From Falciphora oryzae (taxonomy: Eukaryota > Ascomycota > Sordariomycetes > Magnaporthales > Magnaporthaceae), in contig JNVV01000023.1 in NCBI GenBank assembly GCA_000733355.1, forward strand, positions 273,594-337,593: a stretch of 64,000 bases of DNA, in the 5' to 3' direction. A program made the position numbers and the translations under genes. This document shows, in pieces, positions 1 to 11,429 of the stretch. Every line of letters begins with the position of its first letter. Positions within the stretch are counted from its first letter, which is position 1. The notes below the pieces were generated by a model, which did not search any database, had not been told where the DNA came from, and was given only the letters and a program-made list of their open reading frames with translations.

Positions 1-55
<55 letters not shown>

Positions 56-73
56 AAAAAAGAAAGAAAAAAA
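1..73. repeat. (GA)n microsatellite plus A-rich tract
   Basis: About 24 uninterrupted GA dinucleotides open the window and are followed by a short G/A-rich run to about position 73. On the minus strand this reads as a T-rich then CT-rich tail, which lies downstream of the tRNA-like sequence at 196-271 and could be its 3' tail. Confidence 0.95.
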
Positions 74-195
74 TCCAGGCTCTTTGTAGGTGTTGATCCC
101 GGTCGCCAGTGTAAGCTCTTCCTCTCAATTGTCGACGTTTTCAAGATTTATCAGGACAGCCCGCGGTTGCAGTCCATTGGGCACGGCACAAAGTT

Positions 196-271
196 GGGTA
201 GGTTGTAGGGAATCGAACCCTGGCACCGACGCTGGGGACGCCGGCGCATGGCCGCTCAACCGAACTCGAGC
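196..271 (-). other. tRNA-like sequence, possible SINE head
   Basis: The minus strand carries a perfect B-box core (GGGTTCGATTCCC, 208-220) inside a TpsiC-like hairpin. Thirty-one bases upstream is an A-box-like CGGTTGAGCGG (252-262). Between them, CGGCG and CGTCG can pair around a 7-nt loop like an anticodon arm, but the loop has C instead of the invariant U33, and I found no matching 7-bp acceptor stem. It is therefore not a normal tRNA. It could be a tRNA pseudogene or the Pol III promoter head of a tRNA-derived SINE whose T-rich tail would lie near 50-72. Confidence 0.45.
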
Positions 272-595
272 CTGTAGTAATTTTCAGGACATTAATTCTC
301 CTCTAAGAGGTGTTGTCTCGTCGAGGATGTCGGTGATATCGCGCGAAGGGGTAGCCCGTGCGCAGAGCGGCCTGAATTTTCGCAGAGCCTCGACGGTCGG
401 TTGACGGGAGTCCTCCCTTGGCCCTTTTCTCGCCAAGGAACGCTCTCAATGCACTGCCGGTGAGTGGACTCCTGGTAGGTTGCTTAGAAGATTGGATGGC
501 GACGCCTTGCCTACAGACGTGCCAAAGCGCCGCCGTAGTTACGTAGTCGCCGTCTGGGTCGAAAGAATATTGGCCTTCCATACGCTACGATCGCC

Positions 596-638
596 ACGCT
601 TGTGGAAGCAACGCTTGTGGAAGCAACGCTTGTGAGTT
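596..638. repeat. 15-bp tandem repeat, about 2.8 copies
   Basis: The unit ACGCTTGTGGAAGCA is repeated head to tail almost three times. No gene is supported around it; the rest of 272-791 shows nothing I can assign. Confidence 0.85.
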
Positions 639-791
639 GCTGTTAATTGTGACAACCGTGAACCATGTCTGCCCTTTTCTCGACTGTCCTCCTACTAATT
701 TCTCACTTCTCGGCGGACATACACAGTGCACTTAACTGCCACCACATTTTGTAACACACATCCCGATTTGATCGCCACCCTGCTCGCCTAG

Positions 792-1160
792 GGTGTCGAC
801 CCGAACACACGGGATGGTGACGGAAATACGCCATTGCTCAAGATGATTGAAGAGCTCAGCAGCCATATGTCCAAAGAGCGGCCTCCTACCTGTGCACGGC
901 GCGCCGATGCCGTTAACTGCGTACGGATGTTGGCGAAGGCTGTCGGAGATATCAACGCCGTCGACAGGGCTAGAAGGACTGCACTGCACCGGCTGCTCAG
1001 CCAGGATGTGGACTTGCTGTATCTCAAACATGCTGCGATGGTTCTGTGTCAGCAAGGTATTAGAACTAGCATCCGGGACAACGAAGGTCTTACGGCGGCA
1101 GACGTGCTTCGGCAAAAATACGGCACCCAACTCCAGGATTGGATGAGGAACACGTTTTAA
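792..1160 (+). pseudogene. ankyrin-repeat protein, 3' exon or relic
   Basis: This 122-codon frame has ankyrin signatures: a DGDGNTPLL start, INAVDRARRTALHRLL in the middle and SIRDNEGLTAADVL near the end, followed by a TAA. The frame is closed upstream by a TAG whose AG, preceded by a pyrimidine-containing stretch, would serve as a 3' splice site (ends at 791). It could be the last exon of a spliced gene, but I could not find earlier ankyrin exons on this strand, so a truncated relic is equally possible. The product would be a protein-interaction repeat domain. Confidence 0.5.
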
Positions 1161-1871
1161 ATAGCAAGGGAAACCGCCCATTTTTGAAATGGTTAACCAC
1201 TTTGCTCGAAGACCGTTGGATCTGTAGGATCCGGCGCATGCACTCGGAGGGACCCGGGGGGGACTCGGGATACCGTGGATCACGGGATCCGCGGTCCCCG
1301 GAGCGATAGAAACCGTACCTGGCTGTGGCAGCTACAACGGACGGAAAGAGAGACGTACATGTTACCTATGGCCCTACTTCCCGGTCTCTTACAGCAGCAA
1401 CTGTAGTAAGAGTCAAATCCAAAAGGGCACTAAAAGGGAAGTGACACCAAATTTGAACTAGGATACATGTATGGAAGCATTAGGAAGGAGAAAGATGTCC
1501 TGGGAGGTCCTCGCCAAAGCACGGAGAAGAACCAGCAGGGAAAGCTGTGGCCAGGGTTAAGGGGAAATAAGGAAATTCCTTTACCCATGACGTGAAAGGC
1601 CAGTGACTACGAGAGAGAATTCGCAAAGATGAATAAGAAGAAGAATGGAAAGCTACTCGTGCACGAGTGTTAATAAAACAAGGTATCGTCAGGTACTCAC
1701 AACGCGCGTCGCTTCTTTGGCAGAAAATCTACATGGTCATCGGTCACATTAGGCGGATTGAGAAAGGCACGGGAGAACGGCGGCACCCGAGAAGAAATAG
1801 GGAAAAGAGAAGAGAGTTGTCCCAATAAGCAGAGTAATGATGTAGGGGAGAGAGAGAGCAGACGCGGAAAG
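1161..1871. other. intergenic, nothing recognised
   Basis: No ORF with family resemblance, RNA gene or repeat was seen here. It separates the ankyrin relic from the convergent low-complexity gene. Confidence 0.6.
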
Positions 1872-2669
1872 TCAGTTGCCCAAAAACCGATCCTTGGCCC
1901 CGGCGAGGTACCGGCGCGCCATGGCGGAGGCGCCGTCCGAGGCCAGGCTCATGCCGATGTCGCAATCGCGGCAGTAGCCGCCCGACGTGGTGCGCAGCAG
2001 GCCGCACCCCGAGCAGGACGCCAACACGGCGTTGCCGGCGCGATGCAGGCGGCCCCTGCCCGCGCCGGCGACGACGTAGTTGCCCGTGGGGCAGTGGTAG
2101 ACGGTGTTGTTGTTGTTTGCTACGGGGACCGCCTCCGCTGCTGCCACGTGAGTGTTGTAGACGGCGCCGTCCCTGGGGTGCCGTGGTGGTTGGGCCTGGG
2201 AAGGGGTGGTGAGGATCATTGTGGAGCCCGGGGCGTTGAAGAGGACGGCGTTGGCGGTGTTGTTGTTATTGTTGTTGGAGGAGGAGGAGGAGGCGTGGTC
2301 GAGGACGCTGTCGCTGGGCACGACCATGGTGCCGTAGTTCATGTAGAGCGAGACGGGCCGCGAGGGGGCGCCGCTTTGTAGCTGGGGGACGAGGCGGCGC
2401 GCCACGTAGTCGCCCGTCGCGGAGATGAGGGCGTTTGCGGTCCTGCTGGAGTCTCGGTGCCGGCTGTTGTGGTGGTCGTGTCTGTGGTGGTGTGGGCGGT
2501 GGGCGCTGTGGTTCCTGCGGCGTTGGTGATGATCAGGGGGCTGTTGCTGTTGTTGGCGGAAGCTCACGACGCCGACGTCGCCGTGGTATTGGCCCCGTAG
2601 TTGTTGGCCATTGTTCCAGGCGGGTCGGCTATCGTATGTGATCGCCGGTTGATGTCCCCAGCCAGCCAT
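1872..2669 (-). CDS. low-complexity protein with C-terminal Cys cluster
   Basis: A single-exon 265-aa frame starts at a clean ATG. The N-terminal third is rich in Gln, His and Arg (a QQQQQ run near residue 38, then a His-rich stretch), followed by Ser/Asn homopolymers near residues 125-140. The C-terminal part contains CSGCG and, 13 residues on, CRDCD, a CxxC...CxxC arrangement that could hold one zinc ion. No family is recognised. A nuclear or RNA-binding role would be a guess. The homopolymer-rich composition makes a real but fast-evolving protein likely; a chance ORF cannot be excluded, because a 207-codon antisense frame also exists. Confidence 0.55.
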   Translation of the reverse strand: MAGWGHQPAITYDSRPAWNNGQQLRGQYHGDVGVVSFRQQQQQPPDHHQRRRNHSAHRPHHHRHDHHNSRHRDSSRTANALISATGDYVARRLVPQLQSGAPSRPVSLYMNYGTMVVPSDSVLDHASSSSSNNNNNNTANAVLFNAPGSTMILTTPSQAQPPRHPRDGAVYNTHVAAAEAVPVANNNNTVYHCPTGNYVVAGAGRGRLHRAGNAVLASCSGCGLLRTTSGGYCRDCDIGMSLASDGASAMARRYLAGAKDRFLGN

Positions 2670-3610
2670 TGCGCTGGTGATTCTATTTGATGTGGTGATA
2701 TAATGTCAGGCTCGTGGAGTCAATGCCGGGTGTCGTCTCGGTTGGCACGAATCGTCAGCAAGGTTGGAACACCCCAGCTCGCAGCAGGCAATTGGACAGT
2801 TATTACGACGGCTTTCTCAAACGCACAACATCTGGAACAAGGCAAACCGGGGCGACGACATTTAAGTAGCATAGGGGATGGCGCGCATGTTGGCCGCTCG
2901 TCATTTTCAGGCAACCGGCCGATCGACGTCGAGGTCCTTTTTCCATCTCCAGCAGCCTGGCTCCCTCTAGCTTCATCACGCGCCCCGTCGGTCGCCAGCT
3001 TTTCATGTTTCGTGCTACCTCGCGGCGCGCCCGGCGTCTCCCGAGACCTGACAGATTGTGGCGAAGCTTACTTTTTGCGGTCGGTCGGGCAGAGCGGGCG
3101 GACCAAAACGGCACAGCGCAGCCTTACCGGCGCGGGCATCGTGATGTGCATGAGGGCTGGGGAGGGTTGTCTGCGCTGCTTGCCATTGTGCTGCCTTTAC
3201 GACTGCGGCCTGCACCGTCAGCTGGCAGGCCTCCCGTCCAGCCACCCCATTGGGCGGTCTTAGAGGACACACAGCATGCGGTCGAACCACTGAGGTGGTG
3301 CGACGGCGCGGTGGCACCCTCTCTTTCTAGCCGGTTGACTCACCCAAGCGAGAGGCGGTGGGTACGGTACGCGGTTCTGGTGGAAACCACGCGCTCAGCT
3401 TCCGAATTCCGCGTACCGATTCTTGGTGTTGCGTCCCTGCTGCACAATGTCATGCTCAGAACATTGCGCAACCAAGTTGCCTCCGACTTCCCCACCGACT
3501 TTTCCATGGGCAATCAATGACTCGACCGATATCTCCATCCGCCGATCCGCTTGTCGCTGTGCCCCATGAAGCCCACGACGGGATCGGCGGCCATCAATCA
3601 AGATCCACCA
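2670..3610. other. intergenic, nothing recognised
   Basis: Several overlapping ORFs up to 186 codons occur on both strands, but none has family motifs or consistent splice structure. This stretch would include the promoter of the 265-aa minus-strand gene. Confidence 0.55.
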
Positions 3611-3681
3611 GCGTGTGTGGTTTAAGGGTAAAATCCATCGTTGCCATCGATGGGCTCCCGGTTCGAGTCCGGGCACACGCA
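3611..3681 (+). tRNA. tRNA-Gly (anticodon GCC)
   Basis: The 71-nt sequence folds as a complete cloverleaf. The acceptor stem GCGTGTG pairs with CACACGC and discriminator A. The D arm GTTT/AAAT has loop AAGGGTA. The anticodon stem CATCG pairs perfectly with CGATG around loop TTGCCAT, giving anticodon GCC. The T arm CCCGG/CCGGG has loop TTCGAGT. There is no intron. Length and the 4-nt variable loop are typical of eukaryotic cytosolic tRNA-Gly. Confidence 0.96.
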
Positions 3682-3945
3682 TCGCAACTGTCGGCTGTCT
3701 TCCGAGACGGTCGACATCACTTTTTCTCCCCGCCACCTCCGCCCTTTGTGCACAGCTCAGCCACCCCCAACATCACACATTCACAGCCCTGTATGGCAAG
3801 CATTGAACACATGTGCATGATGTCAATTGGACCCAGGCAATTACCAATTACCCCTTCCGGTAACTCAGCGTAAACGTGAAGGACGACGCCATTACAAGCC
3901 CACTCAACGCTCACACATCCTCCGTATTAACCCCGAATCCCAGGC
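3682..3945. other. short spacer between tRNA-Gly and GH35 3' end
   Basis: No feature is seen. It should include the 3' UTR of the beta-galactosidase gene. Confidence 0.6.
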
Positions 3946-6900
3946 TCAGTACGCCCCCGCCCGCTGCTTCCACGGCGGCGACTCGACCAGCGTGACATTC
4001 TGATAACCTGTCATGATGACATTCGGCCCCGCCGTCCCCGGCGCCGTCGTCAGCTTGATTCCCGCCAGCTTCGCACCTCCCGGCTGCAGCCCCCACAAGC
4101 TAACGGCGACCCAGTTCTCGCCGTGATAGTCGAAAATGCCCTCGGGCACGTGGAAGGCGTCCTGCGGGCCCAGGTGGCTGATGTACCGCCCAAACTGCCA
4201 GCCGTTGACGTAGACCTGCGCGCGGTAGTAGTTGCCGCCCGGGACGCTGCCGCGCCCTCCCGTGCCGCTGCCCGACGAGTTGGAGAAGGTTAGGTACAGC
4301 GGCATGTCGAAGCCGCGCGGCATGTCGAGCGTGAATTTTGTGACGAAGAAGCCCACGCCCGCCCCGGCGATGCCGTCGGTGACCGGGTGCCGGGTCGCCC
4401 AGTCCGCGATGGGGGCCTGCGGCAGGTGGAAGCCCTGCCGCTCGGCGTAGAGCCCGCCCTCGTTGAGCGGGCCCCGCGCGATGTCGGCATAGTCCTCGCC
4501 GCCGAGGTTGCCCGTCAGCGTCCATTCAATAGTGGGCTGTCGCTGAGAGGTTGTGAACTTGTAGTTCATGATGCCGCGCGGCCGCTTCATGGCGTCGCCG
4601 TCCGACACGAGGTTGAGCTCGTGCCCATGGTTGTCGATCAGCACCGTCAGGTTGTGCCGGCCCGCCAGCGGCTGCGTCAGGTTGAATGTTACCTCTTTGG
4701 TCGCGACGGCGTTCTCGCCGGGCCACGAGCCCAGGAGCGCGCCGTCGAGCCACACGGCCGACCCGAACGCCACGCCGCCCTGCGTCTGGAGGGTGATGGC
4801 CGTCTCGTTGCCGGTCCCGACGAAGGTGCCGCGGTAGATCAGGAAGCCCGTGTGGTAGCCGTAGTCGGCCGCGTACAGCGACACGGGCGTGGTGAGGGGG
4901 AAGGCGATGTTGGGAGTGACGGTCAGGTTGGCCTTGCGCCACTTGGAGTCGTCGTACCCGGGCTGGATCTCGGGCAGGGTGTCGATGTACCGCCAAGCAT
5001 AGTTTGGGGAGCCGATGTCGGGAAGTGTGAAGGGGGGTGTCCAGTGCAGGATCGTCGTCTTCCAGAACCCGGTGGTTGCGTCCACGCTGAAGTTGGTGTT
5101 GTTGCCGTTCACTGACAGGGCTGTCGCCTGGGGTGGGACGCCCATGAACTCGAGGGTGGCTGTCCGGTCAAAGTCGCCTTCAACGTGCAGCACTGGGCCG
5201 TCTAGGGAAGCGGAGCGGATCAGATACCCGCCCTTGACAATGACCGTGCCATCTGTGGGTGCAGTTTTGGTGGTCGAGTTGGAGTAGTTCGCCACGTCGA
5301 CCACCCAGAAAGATCGTGCTTGGGCCCTGTCTGTTGGGATGTTAGCAAGCGTCTGGGGGCACCCCATTCTGCTGACCTCGGCGAGAGGACTTACCAAGGA
5401 GCATGATATCCAAAGACCCAAGCCTGACCATCTCCCTCTTCTCAGCCTCCGTCACTTCCCAGCTGAACGAGATGATGCCGTCGCTGACCAAGATCTTGCC
5501 CGGCGGTGGCGCCGAATCACTCTCGTTGGCGCCCTTCGCCACGCTCGACTCGGCGATGCCGATCTCGTGGCGCTCGCCGACCCCGCCGTACACGATGAGC
5601 AGCACCCGGCCGTCGGGCTGCCTCCTCCACGTGAAGATGTCGGCCGTGCAGTACACGACCTGGACGCCGCCCGCGTCGTAGTCGACCACGTGCACCTTGG
5701 CGTCCCGCCCCTGCAGCGTCAGGCTGCCGCCCTGCCGCGGGATCTCGATGGTGCCGAGCCCGCGGCTGCTGCGCACGCTGAGTGCGTAGCTCGTGCTGCT
5801 CGCCACCGAGATGTTGCGGTGCCGCACCACGAAGAACTGCGTCCTCGCCTGGCCTTCTGCTGTAGGCGCCGGGACCGAGAGCCTGCCCACGTCGAGCGGC
5901 TGGCCCCCGGGCCCCACGGCGGCCGAGGCGGTGGCATTGTCCGGCACGGCGAGGGCCAGGGCGGCCTCGGAGGCGCGGATGAAGTTGGCGACGAGCTTGA
6001 TCTCGGAGTACTTGGACCGGTCGACGCGCCGGTCCTCGCGCACGCTGGCACTGTAGTCGTAGGAGCTGATGCCGCCGTCGTTGCCAAGATTGCCCCAGTT
6101 GGCACCGCCTACGGTCTGTGGTGATTTTTTTTTGTTGGGTTAGCAGATTGTCACGGAGGCGCGTTCGATGTTGGAGGCAGAGCTTACCATGTACGACCCC
6201 AGAAGCTTGACGCCCATGCCAAAGGTCGTCTTGTAGAAGACGCTCATGAACTCTGCGTTCATCAGCTGGGCGCACTTGTCGTACCCCGGGCCTCCCCAGG
6301 ACATCCACGAGCCGCCCTGGAACTCGACGACCGAGAAGGGGGTCGTGGGGCTTATGGACGGGTGCCTGGCTCCCCAGCTAAAGTCTGCATTGCGCCAGAC
6401 GTCTGGCCTCTCCTGTGATCCAAAGTGTCAGCCTCTGGCTCGAGACGCGATCGAGGGGATGCCACCAATCAAATATGCAGGGCAGTTTGTTGGCACGTAC
6501 GCAATCGTCGGGTCCCCAGCTGTTTTGGCATCATTGTCAGTCAATCGCCGCCAAATCTGTGCTCAAAGAGTGGCAATGCGGCCTCTAGGGAACATACAAG
6601 TAGGCATCGTGGCCATAGATATCCGGCGAGCCGGGCCCCTTGTTTGGGACTAGGTTTCCGTATGCTCCCACATCATTGTTGATCATGGGGACAACAACAC
6701 CGGCGGCCCTGGCTTGGTCGATGACGTACTGCACGTACTCGCCGTCCGGGAAGGGGTTGGTGGCGCCCGTGGTGCTCGAGTACTCGTTCTCGGGCTGGAA
6801 GAGGATCACCGGCCCGCCATTGGTGATCTGCGCGTTGGCGATTGCCTTTCCGACGTTGGCCATGTAGCTGTAGTGAAGAGAGCGGAGCTGTTAGTGAAGT

Positions 6901-7505
6901 CGCTTGGCAGCTCGAACATTGTTCCAAGGTTGAAGGCCAACACATACATATCGCTGGCCTCGAGGTAGGCCCTGTCCTTTGTACGGAGGGTCCCGTTGAT
7001 CCTGGTGAGCCAGCCCGGGAAGCCGCCGCCGGAGACCTCAGCGTTAATGTAGGGACCCGGCCGCGCGATGACGTACAGGCCGGCCTTGTGGGCAGCCTCG
7101 AAGAAAGGCTCGAGGGCGAAGACGCCGTCGGCCCGGTACTGGCCCTGCTTGCCCTCGAGGAGGGCCCAGTCGATGTAGATGGAGACGGCGTTCATGCCCA
7201 GGGCCCTGATCTTCTGCATGGCGTCGAGCCAGAGCGACGGCACCGGCAGCCGGAAGGGGTGGAACTCGCCCGCGAAGATCATGACCCTCTCGCCGCGGAT
7301 GAAGATGGACCGGTCGTCCCACGTGATCTGGGGCGCGTAGACGTGGTTAGAAGAGGAGGGAGGCTCCCAAGAGATGTTCAATGGCTCAACCCACGATGTC
7401 TTGCAGTTGCCTCTTCGCGGCCGGGTCCGATGGGCCACGGATGTCCAGTGCGCCCAGCACACCTGCAACCCGGGCCGCCCACGACGCTATCGTCCTGATC
7501 TTCAT
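3946..7505 (-). CDS. secreted GH35 beta-galactosidase
   Basis: Seven exons (7505-7395, 7327-6948, 6867-6598, 6519-6501, 6412-6188, 6115-5395, 5330-3946) join in phase into 1036 aa, the usual size of fungal GH35 enzymes. A signal peptide (about residues 1-19) leads into LQDIITWDDRS and [18 protein letters not shown]. The acid/base Glu is in QPENEY (about E192) and the nucleophile Glu in [10 protein letters not shown] (about E290). Later exons hold the beta-rich jelly-roll domains with GANWGNLG and [11 protein letters not shown]. The enzyme removes terminal beta-galactose from plant polysaccharides outside the cell. All six introns (64-88 nt) have GT-AG ends. Exon 4 is only 19 nt, encoding WGPDDC. 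Confidence 0.93.
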
Positions 7506-9280
7506 CTTCAATGTTCTCCTTTGCGAGTCCTAGGAGGAGAGGAAGAGAAGGGAGGGCTAGAAGGCAGTCACCGCAATGCGCGGCGGTCTCCTTAAGGTTG
7601 TACGTGTGTGTGTGTGTGCTTCTGCCGAGCCAAGGTACCAGCACAAGCCCGTTGGCTTGCCTCGAATTGGCTTCAGGTCCCAGGGAAACGGGAATGCAGG
7701 ATGCCGCGCTGGTCAAAGGCCAGCTCAAACCTCATCCCTGACTCTGTCCCATCAGTCCACTCGCGAGGAGCGCTGGATGGAGCGCTTCATCTCGTGTTTA
7801 TATCGGACCGTTCCCCAATTCCCCGCGCAGCCGCGCCCCGACGGGCAGGCGCGTTCTCGCCATGTCCCGGGCCATGATCCGACGTCATCAAACTGACAGT
7901 GAATATCCAGGGAAAGGAAATGTTAGAATGATTGTGTCTTGCTTTTTTTGCTTCCTTCCCCTCCCGCACGTTACATCATGGGTTGTTATTACCCACGGTC
8001 GCGTGGTGCGTCGCCATAAAGAAAAGACGGTCCCGCTCCCGCGACGGGGACCAATGATGTCGAGCATATGAAAGGTGGTTGCGACGGCTGGTCAAGCAAC
8101 CTGCCAGTCCTGTGCAGTGCAACTGGAGACGTTCTGGAATTTGCACACCGCCGCAGAAAACAGGGCCGACTCGACTGGCACCCCCCAGTCGGCGGGGTAA
8201 TGAGGGGGAGGAGTACACCTGCTCCGGAGAAAAGCTAAAGTGACCGGCGCGGGTCGTCTGCTGGGTGACCAGGTCGCCGACCCGGCCCCGGTTCGCGTGA
8301 CGGGTGTAGCCCTCGTGTATGTGGACGGCCTGCAGCGGTCGTGTCTCTCTCGAGAATCTTAGCGGCTGCAACGTTGGGCCATGTGAAGGGGGGAGGTGTG
8401 GCTTGGCCGTAAAACATTCAGGCACGTGGCTGCCATCTGATAATGTCCTGACTCTGAGGGTGTTGTCGCGCCTGCATGGGGTGTTGGTTACCGGGTTTTT
8501 GCGTCTTGTTTATTTTTATGATTTTATGTTCATGCATTGTTCGACGGGAGGTGCAACGCCTCGCCCGCCACGCAGGTCGAGCTCGTTCGTCGTCGTCGGA
8601 CGCAGAGCCGCACGCCGACAGCATCGCCGAGTGCATGATTGATGATTGGGGATCGTCAACTCAAATCCCCAAGCCACCAATTCGCCGTCAGATCTGCCGG
8701 CATTTGTGGCGATTCGACACGCGCCGTGCCCGAACATGCAGGCACAGAAAAAAAAAAAAAAAAAAGGGGGGGGTTTTACCTATTTTGGGCCGCGTGGCTG
8801 GATCCAGGAACGGATCGCGGGGTATCGAATGCGCGCGCCTCTGTGCATTGGTGGAAGTTCTGGAACGGGAAATTGGCGTTCCCGGCCTGTCGATTCTGCC
8901 GCGCTGTCCACGACGTCGACGACTTGAAACTGGACGCCCAAAGTCAAATTGGCCCTGGCTCCCTGCGACGGCGGGGCTGAGCAGGCGAACATGACAAACC
9001 GCGGACATGCCCGTGGAGCTGCGAGCCTCAACCCTGGGCGCCAACAGAGCCAGACCAGGGGAGACGGTGCCAGATGTTGCCATGTCGCTTTTTGATAAAA
9101 GCTCGCGGCGTTCGCTGTCGTCGGGGCTTGATGTTGGCTTTTCCCCCATCGCCAGATCCCGCGAGAGCATTCACTCATTTGCCGCTTGGCTTCCTGCTTT
9201 CGTACTTTTGTTTTTTTTTCCTTCTTGTCTGTGCTTGCCAGTAAGGCAGTCTTTCCTTCACCACCAACAAAATCGCCAAA
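7506..9280. other. intergenic region between divergent GH35 and hydrolase genes
   Basis: This 1.8-kb region separates two divergently transcribed genes, so it should hold both promoters. A (GT)8 run is at 7604-7619 and an A18-G8 run at 8748-8773. The last 80 bases before the hydrolase ATG are T/C-rich, as in many fungal leaders. ORFs up to 484 codons that cross it are antisense shadows of the hydrolase gene. Confidence 0.6.
8748..8773. repeat. A18-G8 homopolymer junction
   Basis: Eighteen A are directly followed by eight G. A very similar arrangement occurs at 39138-39171. The tract lies between genes and no gene is attached to it. Confidence 0.9.
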
Positions 9281-10159
9281 ATGGTTTCTTTCTCCACACT
9301 CGCCCTCGTCGCGGCCTCGGCCATGGCCGCCCAGGGTGCCTCCATCCCGCGCCAGACCAAGCCCGTGTGGCTGACGCTCCCGCCGACGCCCGAGCTCCCT
9401 GCACCCATCTCCACCACCACAACCAAGATCAACGGCGTCGACCTGTGGATGCAAAAGTACAACGAGAAGGCCGGCGGCACCCCTATCGTCATGGACCACG
9501 GTGGCCTTGGCTACAGCGCCTACTTTGGCGACGTCATCAAGCGCCTCGTCGCCAACGGCCACTACGTCATCGCCGTCGACCGCCGCGGTCACGGCCGCAG
9601 CACCTTCAACGCCGGCGACAAGTTCACCTTTGACATGTTCGCCCAGGACACGGACGCCCTGCTCAAGAAGGCCGGCGTGACCAAGACCATCATGGTCGGC
9701 TGGTCGGACGGCGGCAGCACCACGCTCGCGGCGCTGCTGGACCCAAAGATCGGCCCCAGCATCGAGAAGGCGTTCCTGTTCGGCGCCAGCGCGCTGCCGT
9801 CCGACACCAACGCCACCTTTAGCAACACGGCCGTCTTCTCCGAGTTCGTGGCGCGCTGCGGCAAGGAGTACGCGACCCTGCAGCCCAAGGCCGACTTCAA
9901 GTCGTTCGCCGGCAAGGTCAGCGTCATGGAGTCGGCGCTGCCGCAGTTCAGCCCCGAGATCTTGGCCAAGATCGACGGCAAGAAGGTGACGGTCGTCGAG
10001 GCCGAGCACGAGGAGGCCGTGGCGCTCGGCGTCGCGCAGCGCATCAGCAAGTCCATCAAGGGCAGCAAGCTGGTGACGCTCAAGGGCGTCAGCCACTTTG
10101 CGCCGCTGCAGGACCCGGCCGGGTTCACCAAGGCCATTGAGGACTTCCTCAAGGCTTAG
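9281..10159 (+). CDS. secreted alpha/beta hydrolase
   Basis: A single-exon 292-aa protein with a signal peptide (MVSFSTLALVAASAMAAQG) and the alpha/beta-hydrolase fold order: oxyanion-region HGG near residue 73, DRRGHGRS near 100-107, nucleophile elbow GWSDGG with Ser142, and the catalytic His in GVSHFAP (about H272). A VVEAEHEE segment about 35 residues before the His is a candidate site for the acidic member. The enzyme would hydrolyse an ester or similar bond outside the cell; the substrate cannot be read from sequence. Strong codon bias toward C in third positions suggests good expression. Confidence 0.9.
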   Translation: MVSFSTLALVAASAMAAQGASIPRQTKPVWLTLPPTPELPAPISTTTTKINGVDLWMQKYNEKAGGTPIVMDHGGLGYSAYFGDVIKRLVANGHYVIAVDRRGHGRSTFNAGDKFTFDMFAQDTDALLKKAGVTKTIMVGWSDGGSTTLAALLDPKIGPSIEKAFLFGASALPSDTNATFSNTAVFSEFVARCGKEYATLQPKADFKSFAGKVSVMESALPQFSPEILAKIDGKKVTVVEAEHEEAVALGVAQRISKSIKGSKLVTLKGVSHFAPLQDPAGFTKAIEDFLKA

Positions 10160-11393
10160 GATGGGAGAGTGTGCAGTCCTTTTTGAGCGATAGACATAGA
10201 AATAGAAATGCCAGCGATTACGACGCCTGCCCATGTGCCACTCACTCCCGGACCTGTCTCGAATATCCGTGTAACCACCTGCAGTGCCCCGCTGAATGTC
10301 AGCACCACTGCCCTGAGTAGTGGCCCTCGGTCGGGGGAGAAAGAAGAAAAAAGATCAATGATGTTGCAGAATCAGGTCGTCCATCAGTAAAGTCCCCCCA
10401 CGCCATAGCCTGACCCACAGCCCGTACCGCTGGCCCTGTGCTTTTCTCCAACTGTCAGCAAGCAGTTAGCTGGGCCAAGCCTCAAACCACAGCAAAATCG
10501 AGAACCGACAACCTCGAGGCCTCGACGCTAAATCGGGCGGCATCCTTCCCGCGACACGACGACCAACCCACCAAACCGTAAATTGATTACAGTAACAAAC
10601 ACCAGCAGCACTCAGTAAAGCCACTTGGCCCCCGATTGCAGATTGCATGCAGTGGTCTTGGGTGGTCTTAGCACAGCCTCCTGATGCCGTGCATTTTGGC
10701 GCCCTTGGACACCCTCCTCCGCCCAGAGGGCCCAGAAGAAACCCCGTTGACGCGTCTGCGTGGGACCTTCAGACACAAGCGAGCGTGGACTCCATGGTCC
10801 TCAGGTCCTCAGATCCCCACGCCTCTTCGGCACCAGGTGCGACCACTTGGCACAGTCCAACGTCAACAAGAAAGGTCGGGCTCGTACCCGCTGACAACTG
10901 CTCTGTGCAGCTGCTGGTTTCGTTCTTTGCCAAAATCGCCAAGCTATTTTAAAAATCCTCCCGCATCGATCGTGGCAGTGCGGCTGACGGAGTGCCTTGC
11001 ATTTCCCGCTGGCCCATCATTAGCCACCGTGCTTTCTTATTGGTTACCCCACCTGCTCCGCGCCCGCATTGGGACCACCTCTGCGGGCTGCGCTGCCGCA
11101 AATGCAACGCGGAGCAAAATAATGTGCAGTGCGAGTGTGGCCGCTTGAAGCCTTACTGGCACAGAAGCAACAAGCAGCAAGTCCTCACCTCAGCCAAGCC
11201 GACTAATTCGAAATCGGTATCTGAGTGTGATGCATGTCTGCACCGAGCTCAGTCCTAGTATGATACTGGGCTAGCTTACTGCGGTCGTGACGGCTGGCAG
11301 GCAAAAAGCCTGACGAGATATCACGAACAAGCTGGAGGACGGCGTCTATAATATTCAGCCAAAAATCCACTCTATGCCCAGAAGTTTCCAATC
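10160..11393. other. intergenic, nothing recognised
   Basis: No supported gene. Overlapping ORFs of 60-154 codons lack motifs. The region includes the hydrolase 3' UTR. Confidence 0.55.
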
Positions 11394-11394
11394 G

Positions 11395-11429
<35 letters not shown>

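Noticed and set aside
1..49. Telomeric repeat at the window start
   Set aside because: The unit is GA, not the fungal TTAGGG repeat.
4387..5115. 242-codon plus-strand ORF across the GH35 gene
   Set aside because: It is a shadow of the well-supported GH35 coding strand.
8780..10234. 484-codon minus-strand ORF
   Set aside because: It is antisense to the alpha/beta hydrolase gene and arises from third-position GC bias; it has no domain.
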